Origin: Thiobacillus sp.
GTDB taxonomy: Bacteria; Pseudomonadota; Gammaproteobacteria; Burkholderiales; Thiobacillaceae
DNA length: 63,324 bases
Assembly (NCBI GenBank): GCA_020724415.1
Contig: DYHB01000004.1
Coordinates: forward strand, 1 to 63,324
Direction of reading: 5' to 3'
Part shown: piece after piece, positions 42,290 through 51,809 of the stretch
Numbering within the stretch: position 1 is the stretch's first letter
Layout of the letters: every line of letters starts with the position of its first letter
The notes under the pieces: model-generated
Databases searched by the model: none
Seen by the model: only the letters and a program-made list of their open reading frames with translations
What the model was told of the DNA's origin: nothing
Program-made: the position numbers and the translations under genes

Positions 42290-42790
42290 ATGGATACACC
42301 CTTGGTCGGAATCATCATGGGCAGCGTCAGCGACTGGGATACCATGCGCCACGCCGCCGAAATGCTGGACACGCTGGGCATTGCCTACGAGAAGCGCGTG
42401 GTTTCGGCCCACCGCACCCCTGATCTGCTGTTTCAATACGCCGAGACGGCGGCCCAGCGCGGCCTGAAATGCATTATTGCTGGGGCCGGTGGCGCAGCCC
42501 ATCTGCCTGGCATGACAGCGGCCAAGACCCATCTCCCTGTACTGGGCGTGCCAGTGATGTCCCGTACCCTGAAAGGCATCGATTCCCTGCTCTCCATCGT
42601 TCAGATGCCCAAGGGAATACCCGTTGCCACGTTCGCCATCGGCGAAGCCGGCGCCGCCAATGCCGCCTTGTTCGCCGCAGCCTTGCTGGCAAACGAATCC
42701 GATGCCGTCCGACAACGCCTGCAAGCCTTCCGGCAACGGCAGACCGACACCGTGCTCGCCATGGGGTTGCCAGAGGATACCCCGGCATGA
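42290..42790 (+). CDS. purE: 5-(carboxyamino)imidazole ribonucleotide mutase
   Basis: 166 residues from ATG 42290; an in-frame TTG at 42272 would add six residues. PurE moves the carboxylate of N5-CAIR to give CAIR in purine synthesis. Motifs: [12 protein letters not shown] substrate loop, [11 protein letters not shown] with the catalytic His, and [16 protein letters not shown], the GGAAHLPG loop typical of class I PurE. Its stop overlaps the PurK start by 4 bp. Confidence 0.97.
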   Translation: MDTPLVGIIMGSVSDWDTMRHAAEMLDTLGIAYEKRVVSAHRTPDLLFQYAETAAQRGLKCIIAGAGGAAHLPGMTAAKTHLPVLGVPVMSRTLKGIDSLLSIVQMPKGIPVATFAIGEAGAANAALFAAALLANESDAVRQRLQAFRQRQTDTVLAMGLPEDTPA

Positions 42791-43944
42791 CATCGCCCGC
42801 CGTCATACTGCCGGGGGCCACGCTCGGTGTGCTGGGCGGGGGCCAGTTGGGGCGCATGTTCACGGTCGCCGCCCAAACCATGGGCTATCGGGTGGTGGTC
42901 ATGGACCCGGACCCCGGCAGTCCGGCAGGCGCCTTGGCCGACATCCACATCAAGGCCGACTACCGCGACGCCGCCAGCCTGCTCTATATGGGTGGCCTGT
43001 GCGATGCGGTGACCACGGAATTTGAAAACGTGCCCGCCACATCCCTTGAAATGCTGGCCGGACATTGCTTCGTGGCCCCCTCCCCCCGGGCCGTCGCCAC
43101 CGCCCAGGACCGGTTGCTGGAAAAGACCAGGGCACGGGAGGCCGGCTGCATCACGGCGCCCTTTGCCAATATCGAGGACGAAGGTTTCCTGGTCCATGCC
43201 TGGTCCACCCTGGAAGGCCCCGCACTGCTCAAGACCCGCAGGCTGGGCTACGATGGCAAAGGACAAGCCAGGGTGAACACCCTGGACGAACTCGTGGAAG
43301 CCTATGAACGCATGGGCCGGGTGCCCTGTCTTCTGGAAGGACTGCTCGCGCTGGACAAGGAAGTCTCAGTGGTCCTGGCCCGCAACGGCCAGGGGCAGAT
43401 TGCCTTTTACCCGGTGGCGGAAAACCAGCACCGGGGTGGCATCCTGGACATCACCATCGCCCCGGCCCGGATCACGGAGGCCGTGGCGGAGCAGGCGCGA
43501 TCCATGGCGGCTCACATCGTCGATGAACTGGATTATGTGGGCGTCATGGCAGTAGAGTTCTTCCTGTTGCAGGACGGCAGCCTCGTCTTCAACGAGATGG
43601 CGCCACGCCCCCACAACAGCGGCCACTACACACTGGACGCCTGCCTTTCTGATCAATTCCAGCAACAAGTCCGGGCGCTGTGCGGCCTGCCCCTGGCCGA
43701 CACGCGACAACTCTCCCCTGCCGTGATGGTGAACATCCTGGGCAACATCTGGCAACCTGTACCGGCCTGGGACCGACTCTTGGCGCACCCGGGCGTACAG
43801 TTGCACCTCTATGGCAAGCACGAGGCCAGACCAGGCCGCAAGATGGGCCACTACACCTGTCTCTCCCCCAACCTGGATGACGCTTTAGCCCTGGCCATGA
43901 CCACCCGATGCGAACTGGGCATCGGCTGTGAAACAGGCCATTGA
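42787..43944 (+). CDS. purK: N5-carboxyaminoimidazole ribonucleotide synthase
   Basis: 385 residues; ATG 42787 overlaps the purE stop (ATGA). ATP-grasp enzyme that carboxylates AIR with bicarbonate and supplies PurE. N-terminal [17 protein letters not shown] Rossmann-like loop, TTEFENVP substrate motif, [15 protein letters not shown]-grasp lid, and [15 protein letters not shown] with metal-binding residues. A possible promoter for the following small genes begins 29 bp past the stop. Confidence 0.96.
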   Translation: MTSPAVILPGATLGVLGGGQLGRMFTVAAQTMGYRVVVMDPDPGSPAGALADIHIKADYRDAASLLYMGGLCDAVTTEFENVPATSLEMLAGHCFVAPSPRAVATAQDRLLEKTRAREAGCITAPFANIEDEGFLVHAWSTLEGPALLKTRRLGYDGKGQARVNTLDELVEAYERMGRVPCLLEGLLALDKEVSVVLARNGQGQIAFYPVAENQHRGGILDITIAPARITEAVAEQARSMAAHIVDELDYVGVMAVEFFLLQDGSLVFNEMAPRPHNSGHYTLDACLSDQFQQQVRALCGLPLADTRQLSPAVMVNILGNIWQPVPAWDRLLAHPGVQLHLYGKHEARPGRKMGHYTCLSPNLDDALALAMTTRCELGIGCETGH

Positions 43945-43972
43945 CTTTTCGCGCCATCCTTCGCGTCCCCTC

Positions 43973-44002
43973 TTGCTTCGCGGCCACCATGGCCTATATA
44001 TT
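43973..44002 (+). promoter_or_regulatory. Possible sigma70 promoter before the two small flagellin-like accessory genes
   Basis: TTGCTT (43973-43978) and TATATT (43997-44002) spaced 18 bp; the first small gene starts 66 bp further on. No sigma28 consensus was seen. Confidence 0.4.
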
Positions 44003-44067
44003 AGAAGTGTAATAGTGGGTTCATGGGCGTTCAGTTTCAGCCGCCCCATTGCCGGAAAGGAATCGAC

Positions 44068-44406
44068 ATGGAAGTTAGCGCATCATCCAGCCAATCTGCC
44101 GCCCTGGCCAACTACATCACGGTGCAGAACCAGCGGGAACGCGAGCAAGTGGCCAGCCGGCCGGAAACCGGGCAGGAGGCCCAGCGCACCCAGCAGAGCC
44201 GGGATCAGGTCAACCTGAGCCCGGAAGCCCAGCGCTTGGCACGTCAGCCCGCTCCCGAATCGGCCCAGCCTCCTGAGCAGACCACTCAGCGCGAGGCAGT
44301 TCAAGCCACCCGGGAAACCCCCAATCCCCAGGAAAACCGGGCGGCCACAGCGAGGTCCGTGAACCAGGCCATCAACGCCTACTTGGAGGCCTCGGTCATC
44401 TCGTGA
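44068..44406 (+). CDS. Small hydrophilic hypothetical protein (112 aa)
   Basis: 112 residues from ATG 44068 (GGAAAGGAATCGAC upstream). Very rich in Gln, Glu, Arg, Ala and Ser, with no signal peptide or hydrophobic segment and probably largely disordered in the middle. The phrase RDQVNLSPEAQRLAR resembles the V-x-LS-x-EAQ motif seen in many small flagellum-linked proteins. The C-terminus SVNQAINAYLEASV may be an amphipathic helix. Located 11 bp before a FlaG-like gene, which hints at a shared motility role. No firm family. Confidence 0.65.
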   Translation: MEVSASSSQSAALANYITVQNQREREQVASRPETGQEAQRTQQSRDQVNLSPEAQRLARQPAPESAQPPEQTTQREAVQATRETPNPQENRAATARSVNQAINAYLEASVIS

Positions 44407-44417
44407 CCTGAAGGGCC

Positions 44418-44792
44418 ATGACCATGGACATCAGTCCCGTTGCTTCCACCCAACTCTTCTCCCCCCCCAGGGAGTCGGTTCAGGGGCGTGCCAACGGCAA
44501 TTTCAGCGAAACGGCCCGTTTGGCACGTGAAAATGCCGATGCGGCCACCCGGGACAGTCCGACGGACCCCCGGCGCATCGAGCGTGAGCGGGCCGAATCT
44601 GCGCGCCGCCAGGAGGCGCCGGAACAGGTCCGAGGTGCCGGCATACGGTTCGAATACGAGAACAGCCAGCAAGTCATGAAGGTCAACAATTCCAAGGGCG
44701 TGTTGATCTATCAGGTCCCGTCCAAGGGACAACTGGCCTTGATCGAATCCAACGACACAGAGCGCGACGCTCTGGTTCGTGCCTTTGCCTGA
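44418..44792 (+). CDS. FlaG-like small protein
   Basis: 124 residues, MTMDISPVASTQLFSPPRE start; an ATG at 44424 is equally possible. The N-terminal 70 residues are charged and low in complexity. The C-terminal part GIRFEYENSQQVMKVNNSKG then LIYQVPSKGQLALIE matches the FlaG fold pattern (strand, strand, QxPs, helix). FlaG proteins usually lie beside flagellin and influence filament length, but no flagellin is adjacent here. The assignment rests on the C-terminal pattern only. Confidence 0.6.
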   Translation: MTMDISPVASTQLFSPPRESVQGRANGNFSETARLARENADAATRDSPTDPRRIERERAESARRQEAPEQVRGAGIRFEYENSQQVMKVNNSKGVLIYQVPSKGQLALIESNDTERDALVRAFA

Positions 44793-44816
44793 GGCTGTCC
44801 GGGCACGGCCTGCCCA

Positions 44817-45929
44817 TCACATTTCGACGGATTCCGCCTTCAGTACGATCTGGGTTCCCTTGGTGGCATCCTGAGTCCGGATTTGCACCGGAAGTCCGTA
44901 GCCGCCTCGTTCAAGCCAGACCCACAGCAATCCACCATCGGCCTGACGTCCTTCCAGCCGGAGGGTTTCCACCTGTCCATAGCCCAAAGCCAGGCGTTCC
45001 ACCCCCTTCAAGTCGAAGCGATAGTTCTGATACTTGCGCCCATCGCTGATGCCCAGATCGAAGGGCGCCTCCCCTTCTCTCGCCGTCATGGCCAAATGGA
45101 AGGCGAAGCTCAGCAGGTCTTGGGCCTGGGCATGGCCCCCCAGTGATATGGGGTCACTCCTGCGACTCAGGATGATTCGATCCTGCTCCCATTCAAACCG
45201 GGCCACGTCCTGGCGTTTGTCGCCCTGGCGGACAGCATAGCGCAGAGGCTGCAGGCCGGCGGGTCCTACCCGACCTTCGCTGTTCTGGACGATGCGGCCA
45301 CTGACGAAGAGGCTGATCAAACCAGTAGTCTCGGCGGATGCAGCCAAGGTGTAGCTGCCCCCCCCCTGGTACCACTGGTAATGGGCCTCGCCAGCCTTGA
45401 ATTGATCCTGGCCATAATGCACCCCATAGCGAATGACGACCCGTTCCGGCAGGGTGCGATGTGCCGGCCGGCCCGGCACGCTGGGGCTTGGCTCGGGCTC
45501 GGGAGCAACCTCGGGACCTGGTACCGGCGGCCCATCGCCAGCGCCTGCAGGGGCGTCGGGCGGCAAGGCGGTCTTGGATTCCCGAGGCTCAGGGTCGGCC
45601 ACCGGAGGCTCCTGGCCGGCCATCACGGCAGTTGATTCAACGGCTTCGGACGATTCAAGCACGGGCGTTACGGACTCGGGACTGGGCGCGGACTTGGCCT
45701 TGGGCACGCTTCTGGCCCTGGCGTGACCGGACGGTGGCAACGCAGCCTCCTGGGCAGCCGGCTTGGTCTGGGCAGTGTCCAAAGCCACCAGGCGTGCCTG
45801 AATGGGCACGTCAGATGGGGGTGTGGCGGCCATATCCAGATCTCCGCCGTAGCCCAACAAGACCATATGCAGCGCCAGGGATATCAGCAGCGCTGACATA
45901 AGTGGACGCCACCTGGCCAAGGCGGCCAT
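44817..45929 (-). CDS. DUF3108 protein with TonB-like N-terminal anchor
   Basis: 370 residues from ATG 45929, four bases after the purN stop. Residues 1-35 hold one membrane helix (MSALLISLALHMVLLGY) resembling the anchor of TonB-like proteins. Residues about 40-160 are Pro/Ala/Glu-rich and probably span the periplasm. Residues about 165-370 form a DUF3108 beta-rich domain: VVIRYGVHYGQDQFKAGEAHYQW, FAFHLAMTAREGEAPFD and LGYGQVETLRLEGRQ. Function unknown; in betaproteobacteria the family is commonly found behind purMN as here. Confidence 0.8.
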   Translation of the reverse strand: MAALARWRPLMSALLISLALHMVLLGYGGDLDMAATPPSDVPIQARLVALDTAQTKPAAQEAALPPSGHARARSVPKAKSAPSPESVTPVLESSEAVESTAVMAGQEPPVADPEPRESKTALPPDAPAGAGDGPPVPGPEVAPEPEPSPSVPGRPAHRTLPERVVIRYGVHYGQDQFKAGEAHYQWYQGGGSYTLAASAETTGLISLFVSGRIVQNSEGRVGPAGLQPLRYAVRQGDKRQDVARFEWEQDRIILSRRSDPISLGGHAQAQDLLSFAFHLAMTAREGEAPFDLGISDGRKYQNYRFDLKGVERLALGYGQVETLRLEGRQADGGLLWVWLERGGYGLPVQIRTQDATKGTQIVLKAESVEM

Positions 45930-45933
45930 GGTG

Positions 45934-46575
45934 TCAGGCGGAGTCCAGCGCAGGCACCACCAGGGGACCCATGGCTTCCCTGGGCGCACGCAAGTCAACC
46001 CGCCCCGCCTCGCCCATGCTCAGGCGACCCTCCGCCAGCCAGCGCACGGCCTGGGGATAGATACGATGTTCCTGAGCCAGTACCCGGCCGGCCAGACCAG
46101 CCTCATCGTCGTCCGGCAACACCGGTACGGCGGCCTGGATGATGATCGGCCCCACGTCCACTTCCGGCGTCACATAATGGACGGTGCATCCGTGCACCTT
46201 CACTCCCGCCTCCAAGGCACGCCGATGGGTGTGCAGACCTGGAAATGACGGCAGCAAGGCGGGGTGAATATTGATCATGCGCCCGAGATAACGACGCACG
46301 AAGCCCTCGGTGAGCACCCGCATGAACCCGGCCAGGATGACCAGATCCGGCTCATGCCGGTCGATTTCCGCCGCCAGGGCAGCATCGAAACTCGCCCGGT
46401 CGACGTGCCCACGGTGATCCACCACGGCGGTGGCAACGCCGAATCCCTGTGCCACTGCCAACCCTTCCGCCTCGGGGCGATTGCTGATGACGGCGGCAAA
46501 TTCCACGGGCAATCCGGCACGCAACAAGGCCTCCATGTTGCTGCCACGGCCCGAGATCAGAATGACGGCGCGCAT
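45934..46575 (-). CDS. purN: Phosphoribosylglycinamide formyltransferase
   Basis: 213 residues from ATG 46575, which shares one base with the purM stop; a GTG one codon upstream is in frame. Uses 10-formyl-THF to formylate GAR. Motifs: ILISGRGSNMEALL, INIHPALLPSFPGLHTH with the catalytic Asn/His, HGCTVHYVTPEVDVGPIIIQ with the catalytic Asp, and the LAGRVLAQEHRIYP ending. Confidence 0.97.
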   Translation of the reverse strand: MRAVILISGRGSNMEALLRAGLPVEFAAVISNRPEAEGLAVAQGFGVATAVVDHRGHVDRASFDAALAAEIDRHEPDLVILAGFMRVLTEGFVRRYLGRMINIHPALLPSFPGLHTHRRALEAGVKVHGCTVHYVTPEVDVGPIIIQAAVPVLPDDDEAGLAGRVLAQEHRIYPQAVRWLAEGRLSMGEAGRVDLRAPREAMGPLVVPALDSA

Positions 46576-47612
46576 CACACCACGACGGTCTGGGGCTGAT
46601 CCTCGCCCCGGGTGACGATGGCCCCCAGGTGGTAGACCGTTTCACCCTGATCGGCCAGGAACTTGGCCGCCCGCTCCACGTCGGCATTGTCCACCACCAC
46701 GACCATGCCGATACCGCAGTTGAAGGTGCGATACATCTCGCGGGTATCCACGTTGCCCTGTTCCTGCAACCATTTGAAGACCGGCGGCATCTCCCAGGCG
46801 GCCTTGTTGAGCACCGCGCACAAGTCCTCGTGCAGAATGCGCGGCACGTTCTCCAGCAAGCCGCCACCCGTGATGTGGGCCACGCCCTTGACCTGGAGTT
46901 CCTTCATCAGCGCCAGCATGGATTTGACGTAGATGCGGGTCGGCTCAAGCAACACTTCGCCCAGTGGCCGGCCATGGAAATCGCCCCGCAGATCGGCGCC
47001 GGAGACTTCCACGATCTTGCGGATCAGGGAATAGCCGTTGGAATGGGGGCCGCTGGACGCCAGGCCCAGCACCGCGTCACCGGGCTTGATGTCCTGGCCG
47101 CCGATCAGCCTGGATTTCTCGGCCACCCCCACGGCAAAGCCTGCCAGGTCATATTCGCCGATGGGGTACATGCCGGGCATTTCGGCCGTTTCGCCACCGA
47201 TCAGGGCGCAACCGGCCAACTCGCAACCCCGGGCGATGCCGGATACCACCTGTTCCCCCACATCCACGTCCAGCTTGCCGCAGGCGAAATAATCCAGGAA
47301 AAACAAGGGCTCGGCCCCCTGGACCAGGATATCGTTGACGCTCATGGCCACCAGATCCTGGCCGATGGTGTCGTGCTTGTTCAAGTGGAAGGCCAGTTTG
47401 AGCTTGGTGCCCACGCCATCGGTACCCGACACCAGGACAGGCTCCTTGTAGTGCTTGGGCAGTTCCATCAAGGCGCCGAACCCCCCGATGCCGCCCAGGA
47501 CTTCGGGGCGCATCGTCCGGCGGGCCAGAGGCTTGATGCGGTCGACCAAATCATCGCCGGCATCGATGTCCACGCCAGCATCACGGTAGGAGAGGGAGTT
47601 GGGAGCGCTCAC
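46575..47612 (-). CDS. purM: Phosphoribosylformylglycinamidine cyclo-ligase
   Basis: 345 residues with a GTG start at 47612 ([19 protein letters not shown]). Converts FGAM to AIR with ATP. Motifs: [14 protein letters not shown], the [20 protein letters not shown] segment, [11 protein letters not shown] and [13 protein letters not shown]. It is first in the purM-purN-DUF3108 run and diverges from the AI-2E family permease with 42 bp between starts. Confidence 0.97.
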   Translation of the reverse strand: MSAPNSLSYRDAGVDIDAGDDLVDRIKPLARRTMRPEVLGGIGGFGALMELPKHYKEPVLVSGTDGVGTKLKLAFHLNKHDTIGQDLVAMSVNDILVQGAEPLFFLDYFACGKLDVDVGEQVVSGIARGCELAGCALIGGETAEMPGMYPIGEYDLAGFAVGVAEKSRLIGGQDIKPGDAVLGLASSGPHSNGYSLIRKIVEVSGADLRGDFHGRPLGEVLLEPTRIYVKSMLALMKELQVKGVAHITGGGLLENVPRILHEDLCAVLNKAAWEMPPVFKWLQEQGNVDTREMYRTFNCGIGMVVVVDNADVERAAKFLADQGETVYHLGAIVTRGEDQPQTVVV

Positions 47613-47654
47613 GGGGTATCGCCATGCAGGAAAAAAGAAACTATTCTAACCCAC

Positions 47655-48734
47655 ATGGACTGGAACCCGGCCTCGAACCGCCCCTTGTTCGGCCTGCTGC
47701 TGGCGGCGGTGGCCGGCTACCTGATCTATGCCCTGTCCCCCATACTGACCCCCTTCCTCATCGCGGCCATCCTGGCCTACATGTGCGACCCTCTGGTGGA
47801 TCGTTTCGAAGCCCGGGGCCACTCCCGAACCACGGGCACGGTCCTGGTCATGCTGGGACTGCTGCTGCTCTTCCTGTTGCTGGTGGCCATCCTGATCCCC
47901 CTGGTGCAGGCCCAGGTCCGTCATTTGATGCAGCAATTCCCCCTTCTGCTAGACTGGAGCCGCACGACGCTCTTGCCCTGGCTGAACGCCACGTTCGGGA
48001 TCGACATCGCCCAGGACCAGGCCCAACTGCTGGAATGGTTGCGCGGCCACATGGCCGAGTTGTCCCAATTGACGGCCTATCTTCCCAATTTGACCGATGG
48101 CGGCCTGATTCTGCTCGGATTCGTCACCAATGCCTTGCTGATCCCCTTGGTGGCGTTCTACCTGCTGCGGGACTGGGAGAAGACCATGGCCAACATCGCC
48201 GAATGGCTACCCCCATCCCTTCGCCCGACCATCGAAGGGCTGGCCTTGGAAATCGATGCCGTGCTGTCGGAGTTCATCCGCGGCCAGTTGTCGGTCATCG
48301 CCATCATGATCCTGTTCTACAGCCTGGGGCTTTGGCTGGCCGGATTGCAATATGCCCTGGCCGTGGGTCTGATCGCCGGGGTACTGGTCTTCGTACCCTA
48401 CCTGGGCGTTGTGGTGGGCGTATTCCTCGGCACCCTGGCGGCCCTCACCCAGGGGGCAAGCCTGGTCGACCTGTTGTTCATATGGGGCGTCTTTGCCGCC
48501 GGGCAACTTCTGGAGGGCATGGTCATCACCCCCTGGCTGGTGGGTGACCGGGTGGGCCTGCACCCCGTGGCCGTGATCTTTGCCCTCATGGCATTCGGGC
48601 AGCTATTCGGTTTTTTCGGACTGCTGCTGGCCATACCGGCCTCGGCCGCCCTGCTGGTGGCCCTGCGCCACTTGAAGCCCGCTGCACCGGAAGGACCGCC
48701 CCCTAGTCCACCCGACGATAATCCCCCTCAATGA
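47655..48734 (+). CDS. AI-2E family transporter (PerM/YdiK-like permease)
   Basis: 359 residues, with two N-terminal membrane segments, a hydrophilic loop (about 90-150) and five to six C-terminal segments. Typical family marks are PFLIAAILAYMCDPLVDRFE near the N-terminus and the region LEGMVITPWLVGDRVGLHPV. Some members export signalling molecules or ions; substrate unknown here. Its neighbourhood beside purM is common in this group. The 3' end overlaps the convergent fxsA by 32 bp. Confidence 0.9.
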   Translation: MDWNPASNRPLFGLLLAAVAGYLIYALSPILTPFLIAAILAYMCDPLVDRFEARGHSRTTGTVLVMLGLLLLFLLLVAILIPLVQAQVRHLMQQFPLLLDWSRTTLLPWLNATFGIDIAQDQAQLLEWLRGHMAELSQLTAYLPNLTDGGLILLGFVTNALLIPLVAFYLLRDWEKTMANIAEWLPPSLRPTIEGLALEIDAVLSEFIRGQLSVIAIMILFYSLGLWLAGLQYALAVGLIAGVLVFVPYLGVVVGVFLGTLAALTQGASLVDLLFIWGVFAAGQLLEGMVITPWLVGDRVGLHPVAVIFALMAFGQLFGFFGLLLAIPASAALLVALRHLKPAAPEGPPPSPPDDNPPQ

Positions 48735-49113
48735 CATCATCATTGGCGGCAGCGCGGTGTCCCTTGGCGACAGGGGCACCTGCGACGAAGAGGCTGATCA
48801 CCAACAATACCAGGGCCATTCCATCCGTAACCGGCCCCGGGAAGATCAACAGGCCACCGGCCAAGAAGCGCAAGCCACTTTCCGTCAGGACCGAGAATGG
48901 TGTCTCCCCATTCATCATGGACAGCGCCATGCGGGGCAAAAAGGCGACCCGCTCCAGCATCAGCAAACCCATGCCCGCCAGGACAGCGAGGCCCAGGTAG
49001 GCCAGCGTCCACCAGCCCAGCCACTGCCAGACCTGGTAAATCCCCACCAGTTCCAGCAAAGGAATGGCCAAAGCTATAATGGGCAGCAACGCTGCAAACA
49101 ACCTCAAACCCAT
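48703..49113 (-). CDS. fxsA: FxsA family membrane protein
   Basis: 136 residues. ATG 49113 is supported by a strong Shine-Dalgarno (GAAGGAGTCGAC). Two or three hydrophobic segments (FAALLPIIALAIPLLELVGIY, then WWTLAYLGLAVLAGMGLLML, then GLRFLAGGLLIFPGPVTDGMALVL) give the FxsA pattern, including the FPGPVTD motif. E. coli FxsA influences exclusion of phage T7; the general role is unknown. Its start codon overlaps that of cutA on the other strand. Confidence 0.9.
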   Translation of the reverse strand: MGLRLFAALLPIIALAIPLLELVGIYQVWQWLGWWTLAYLGLAVLAGMGLLMLERVAFLPRMALSMMNGETPFSVLTESGLRFLAGGLLIFPGPVTDGMALVLLVISLFVAGAPVAKGHRAAANDDVIEGDYRRVD

Positions 49114-49438
49114 GTCGACTCCTTCGGTGATGCTTGTATTCACCACCTTACCCGATCAGGAAAGCGCCCGCCAATTGGCGCGCATGCTGGTAGACAACCA
49201 TTTGGCAGCCTGCGTGAATGTGCTGTCCCCCTGCCGCTCGATCTATTTCTGGCAGGGCGCCACGGAAGAAGATGAGGAATTCCCCCTGATTATCAAGACC
49301 CATGCAGAGCATTACGCTGCATTGGAGAACTTCATCCGCACGCACCATCCCTATGAACTCCCGGAAATCCTGGCCGTCGAAACTGCTCAGGGACTGCCCG
49401 AATATATCCATTGGGTCCATCAAACGACCCACCTGTAG
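49112..49438 (+). CDS. cutA: Divalent cation tolerance protein CutA
   Basis: 108 residues. The trimeric CutA1 fold is recognisable from VMLVFTTLPDQESARQLARML, ACVNVLSPCRSIYFWQGATEEDEE, IIKTHAEHYAALENFIRTHHPYELPEI and GLPEYIHWV. An ATG at 49130 is the alternative start; neither has a clear Shine-Dalgarno. CutA often precedes dsbD, as here (13 bp gap), and both were first found in copper tolerance. The ATG shares the CATG palindrome with the fxsA start. Confidence 0.94.
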   Translation: MSTPSVMLVFTTLPDQESARQLARMLVDNHLAACVNVLSPCRSIYFWQGATEEDEEFPLIIKTHAEHYAALENFIRTHHPYELPEILAVETAQGLPEYIHWVHQTTHL

Positions 49439-49451
49439 GAGCCTCAAAATA

Positions 49452-51809
49452 ATGTCACGCATCCTCGTCTTGGCCCTCCTTCTGCTGGTTTCCCCATGGT
49501 CCGGGGCGGAGGAAAGCGAGCTCCTGGAGCCGGAAAAGGCCTTCCAATTCAGCGCCAGAATGACCGACGCAAAAACCATCGAGGCGGTCTTGCAGGCAGC
49601 CGATGGTTACTACCTGTACAAAGACAAGATCCGCTTCAGTTCGGAGGGTGCCAGGATTGGCAAGCCCGCCCTGCCCGCCGGCAAGGTCAAGCAGGATGAG
49701 TACTTCGGCAAGGTGGAGGTCTACTACGGCAGTACCAAGGTACGCATCCCCGTCACCAATCCGGGCAAACCCTTCACCCTGAAAGCAGAATTCCAGGGGT
49801 GTGCGGACCTTGGCGTGTGTTACCCACCCCAGGACGCAACGGTGCGCGTCCAGCCCTATGCCGAGCCTGCAAAGCCTGCGGACACGGCCAGCACGGCTTC
49901 ATCCGGCACGGGCTTGACCCAGAGTCCGGACCTGATTGCGCGTCTTAAGCAGCTCTCGGGCACCTTTTCCGCCAGCAATGGCGAACCTGAATTCATGCCT
50001 CCAGAGGAAGCCTTCAAGCTCGCCCTGGAAACCGGTCCGGAGGGCGTCACGGCACGGTTTACCGTAGCGCCAGGCCACTACCTGTACCGAGACAAGACCG
50101 AACTCCGTGTCCAATCGCCGGCCGGCGTGAAACTGGGTCCACTGAATCTGCCCAAGGGCAAGGAAAAGAATGACCCCTATTTTGGGAAAACCTATATCTA
50201 CGACCGTTCATTCGTGGCCAAGGCGCCCTTCGTCACCATTCCGCCCGGAGTCACCCAGGCCACCCTGGAAGCCACGTTCCAGGGCTGCAGTGATCAAGGC
50301 ATCTGTTTCCCCCCCATGGACCAGATCATCAAGGTCAGCCTGCCGGGCCCCTTGTCCGCCCCTTCCACAGAGCCATCGGCCGATGGACTCGCCGGCGGCG
50401 TGAACCTGGACAGCGAGACTGCGGCTGCGGATTCCATCATCCCCGAGCCCCCTGGCCAGGCCGCCGCGGTTCCGGCCCCGGCTTCGCCCGCATCTGCCGA
50501 TGCCGAATCGGAAAGCAGCAAGGTGGCCGCCCTCCTGCAAGGAGGCAACTATTGGCTGATCATCGTCAGTTTCTTCGGCTTCGGGCTATTGCTCTCCCTG
50601 ACCCCCTGTGTCTTTCCCATGATCCCCATCCTGTCCGGGATCATCGTCGGGCAAGGCAAGCAGGTCACCAAGACCCGGGGGTTCATGCTGTCCTTGGCCT
50701 ATGTCCTGGGCATGGCCGTCACCTATGCCTTGGCCGGGGTAGCCGCCGGAATGTCCGGCACCCTGATTTCCAACGCCCTCCAGAATCCCTGGGCCTTGGG
50801 CTTTGGCGCCTTGATCTTCGTGGCCCTGGCCTTCTCCATGTTCGGCTTTTACGAATTGCAGATGCCCAGCTTCCTGCAAAGCCGGTTCAGTGAAGCCAGC
50901 AACCGGGTCAAGGGTGGAAAGCTGACGGGGGTGTTCGCCATGGGTGCCCTCTCTGCCCTGATCGTGGGCCCCTGCGTGGCCGCGCCTCTGGCAGGCGCCT
51001 TGCTTTACATCGGCCAGACCGGGGATCTGGTCCTGGGTGGGGTCAGCCTCTTCTCCCTGGCCCTCGGCATGGGCGTGCCGCTTCTGCTGGTAGGCATTGC
51101 CGGTGGCGCCCTGCTGCCCCGGGCTGGCGCCTGGATGGAAGCCGTCAAGAAGTTCTTCGGCGTCATGATGATTGCCATCGCCATATGGCTCATCTCCCCC
51201 ATGCTGCCCGAGTTCCTGGTCATGATCCTCTGGGCCGCCCTGCTGGTGATCTCCGGCATCTACATGAAGGCGATCGAACCGTTGGCGGTCAATGCCAGCG
51301 GCTGGCAGCGTTTCTGGAAGGGCAGCGGCATCCTGCTGCTGGTGGCGGGCATCGCCATCCTTCTGGGTGCCCTGGGCGGCAGCCGGGACATGCTCCAGCC
51401 CCTGTCCGTGTTCAAAGGGGGCAGTGCCGGTGCAGCGGCGACCCAAACCAAGCTGCCCTTCGTGCGAGTCGCCAATGTGGCCGAACTGGATCAGGCCATC
51501 CAGGCGGCCCAGGGCAAGTACGTCATGCTGGATTTTTATGCCGACTGGTGTGTGTCCTGCAAGGAAATGGAACGCTTCACCTTCAGCGACCCCGCCGTAC
51601 ATGCCCGCCTGGCGGACGTGGTCTTGCTCAAGGCGGATGTCACTGCCAACAGTCCGGAGGACAAGGCCCTGCTCAAGCGCTTCAGCCTGTTCGGCCCCCC
51701 CGGCATCATTTTCTTCGACCGGTCCGGCCAGGAGCTCGGTTTCAGGGTCATCGGCTATGAGCCCAAGGACAAATTCCTGGACAGCCTGAACAAGGTCCTG
51801 ATCAATTGA
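49452..51809 (+). CDS. dsbD: Thiol:disulfide interchange protein DsbD with duplicated N-terminal domain
   Basis: 785 residues, against about 565 for E. coli DsbD. Signal peptide MSRILVLALLLLVSPWSGA. Two copies of the periplasmic alpha domain follow: copy 1 with Cys117/Cys123 (CADLGVC) and copy 2 with Cys279/Cys285 (CSDQGIC). A Pro/Ala linker leads to the eight-helix membrane domain with its redox pair in LTPCVFP and VGPCVAAP. The C-terminal thioredoxin domain has CVSC in DWCVSCKEME. The protein carries electrons from cytosolic thioredoxin to the periplasm, probably for CcmG and related thioredoxins. It overlaps the next gene (TTGA). Confidence 0.95.
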   Translation: MSRILVLALLLLVSPWSGAEESELLEPEKAFQFSARMTDAKTIEAVLQAADGYYLYKDKIRFSSEGARIGKPALPAGKVKQDEYFGKVEVYYGSTKVRIPVTNPGKPFTLKAEFQGCADLGVCYPPQDATVRVQPYAEPAKPADTASTASSGTGLTQSPDLIARLKQLSGTFSASNGEPEFMPPEEAFKLALETGPEGVTARFTVAPGHYLYRDKTELRVQSPAGVKLGPLNLPKGKEKNDPYFGKTYIYDRSFVAKAPFVTIPPGVTQATLEATFQGCSDQGICFPPMDQIIKVSLPGPLSAPSTEPSADGLAGGVNLDSETAAADSIIPEPPGQAAAVPAPASPASADAESESSKVAALLQGGNYWLIIVSFFGFGLLLSLTPCVFPMIPILSGIIVGQGKQVTKTRGFMLSLAYVLGMAVTYALAGVAAGMSGTLISNALQNPWALGFGALIFVALAFSMFGFYELQMPSFLQSRFSEASNRVKGGKLTGVFAMGALSALIVGPCVAAPLAGALLYIGQTGDLVLGGVSLFSLALGMGVPLLLVGIAGGALLPRAGAWMEAVKKFFGVMMIAIAIWLISPMLPEFLVMILWAALLVISGIYMKAIEPLAVNASGWQRFWKGSGILLLVAGIAILLGALGGSRDMLQPLSVFKGGSAGAAATQTKLPFVRVANVAELDQAIQAAQGKYVMLDFYADWCVSCKEMERFTFSDPAVHARLADVVLLKADVTANSPEDKALLKRFSLFGPPGIIFFDRSGQELGFRVIGYEPKDKFLDSLNKVLIN

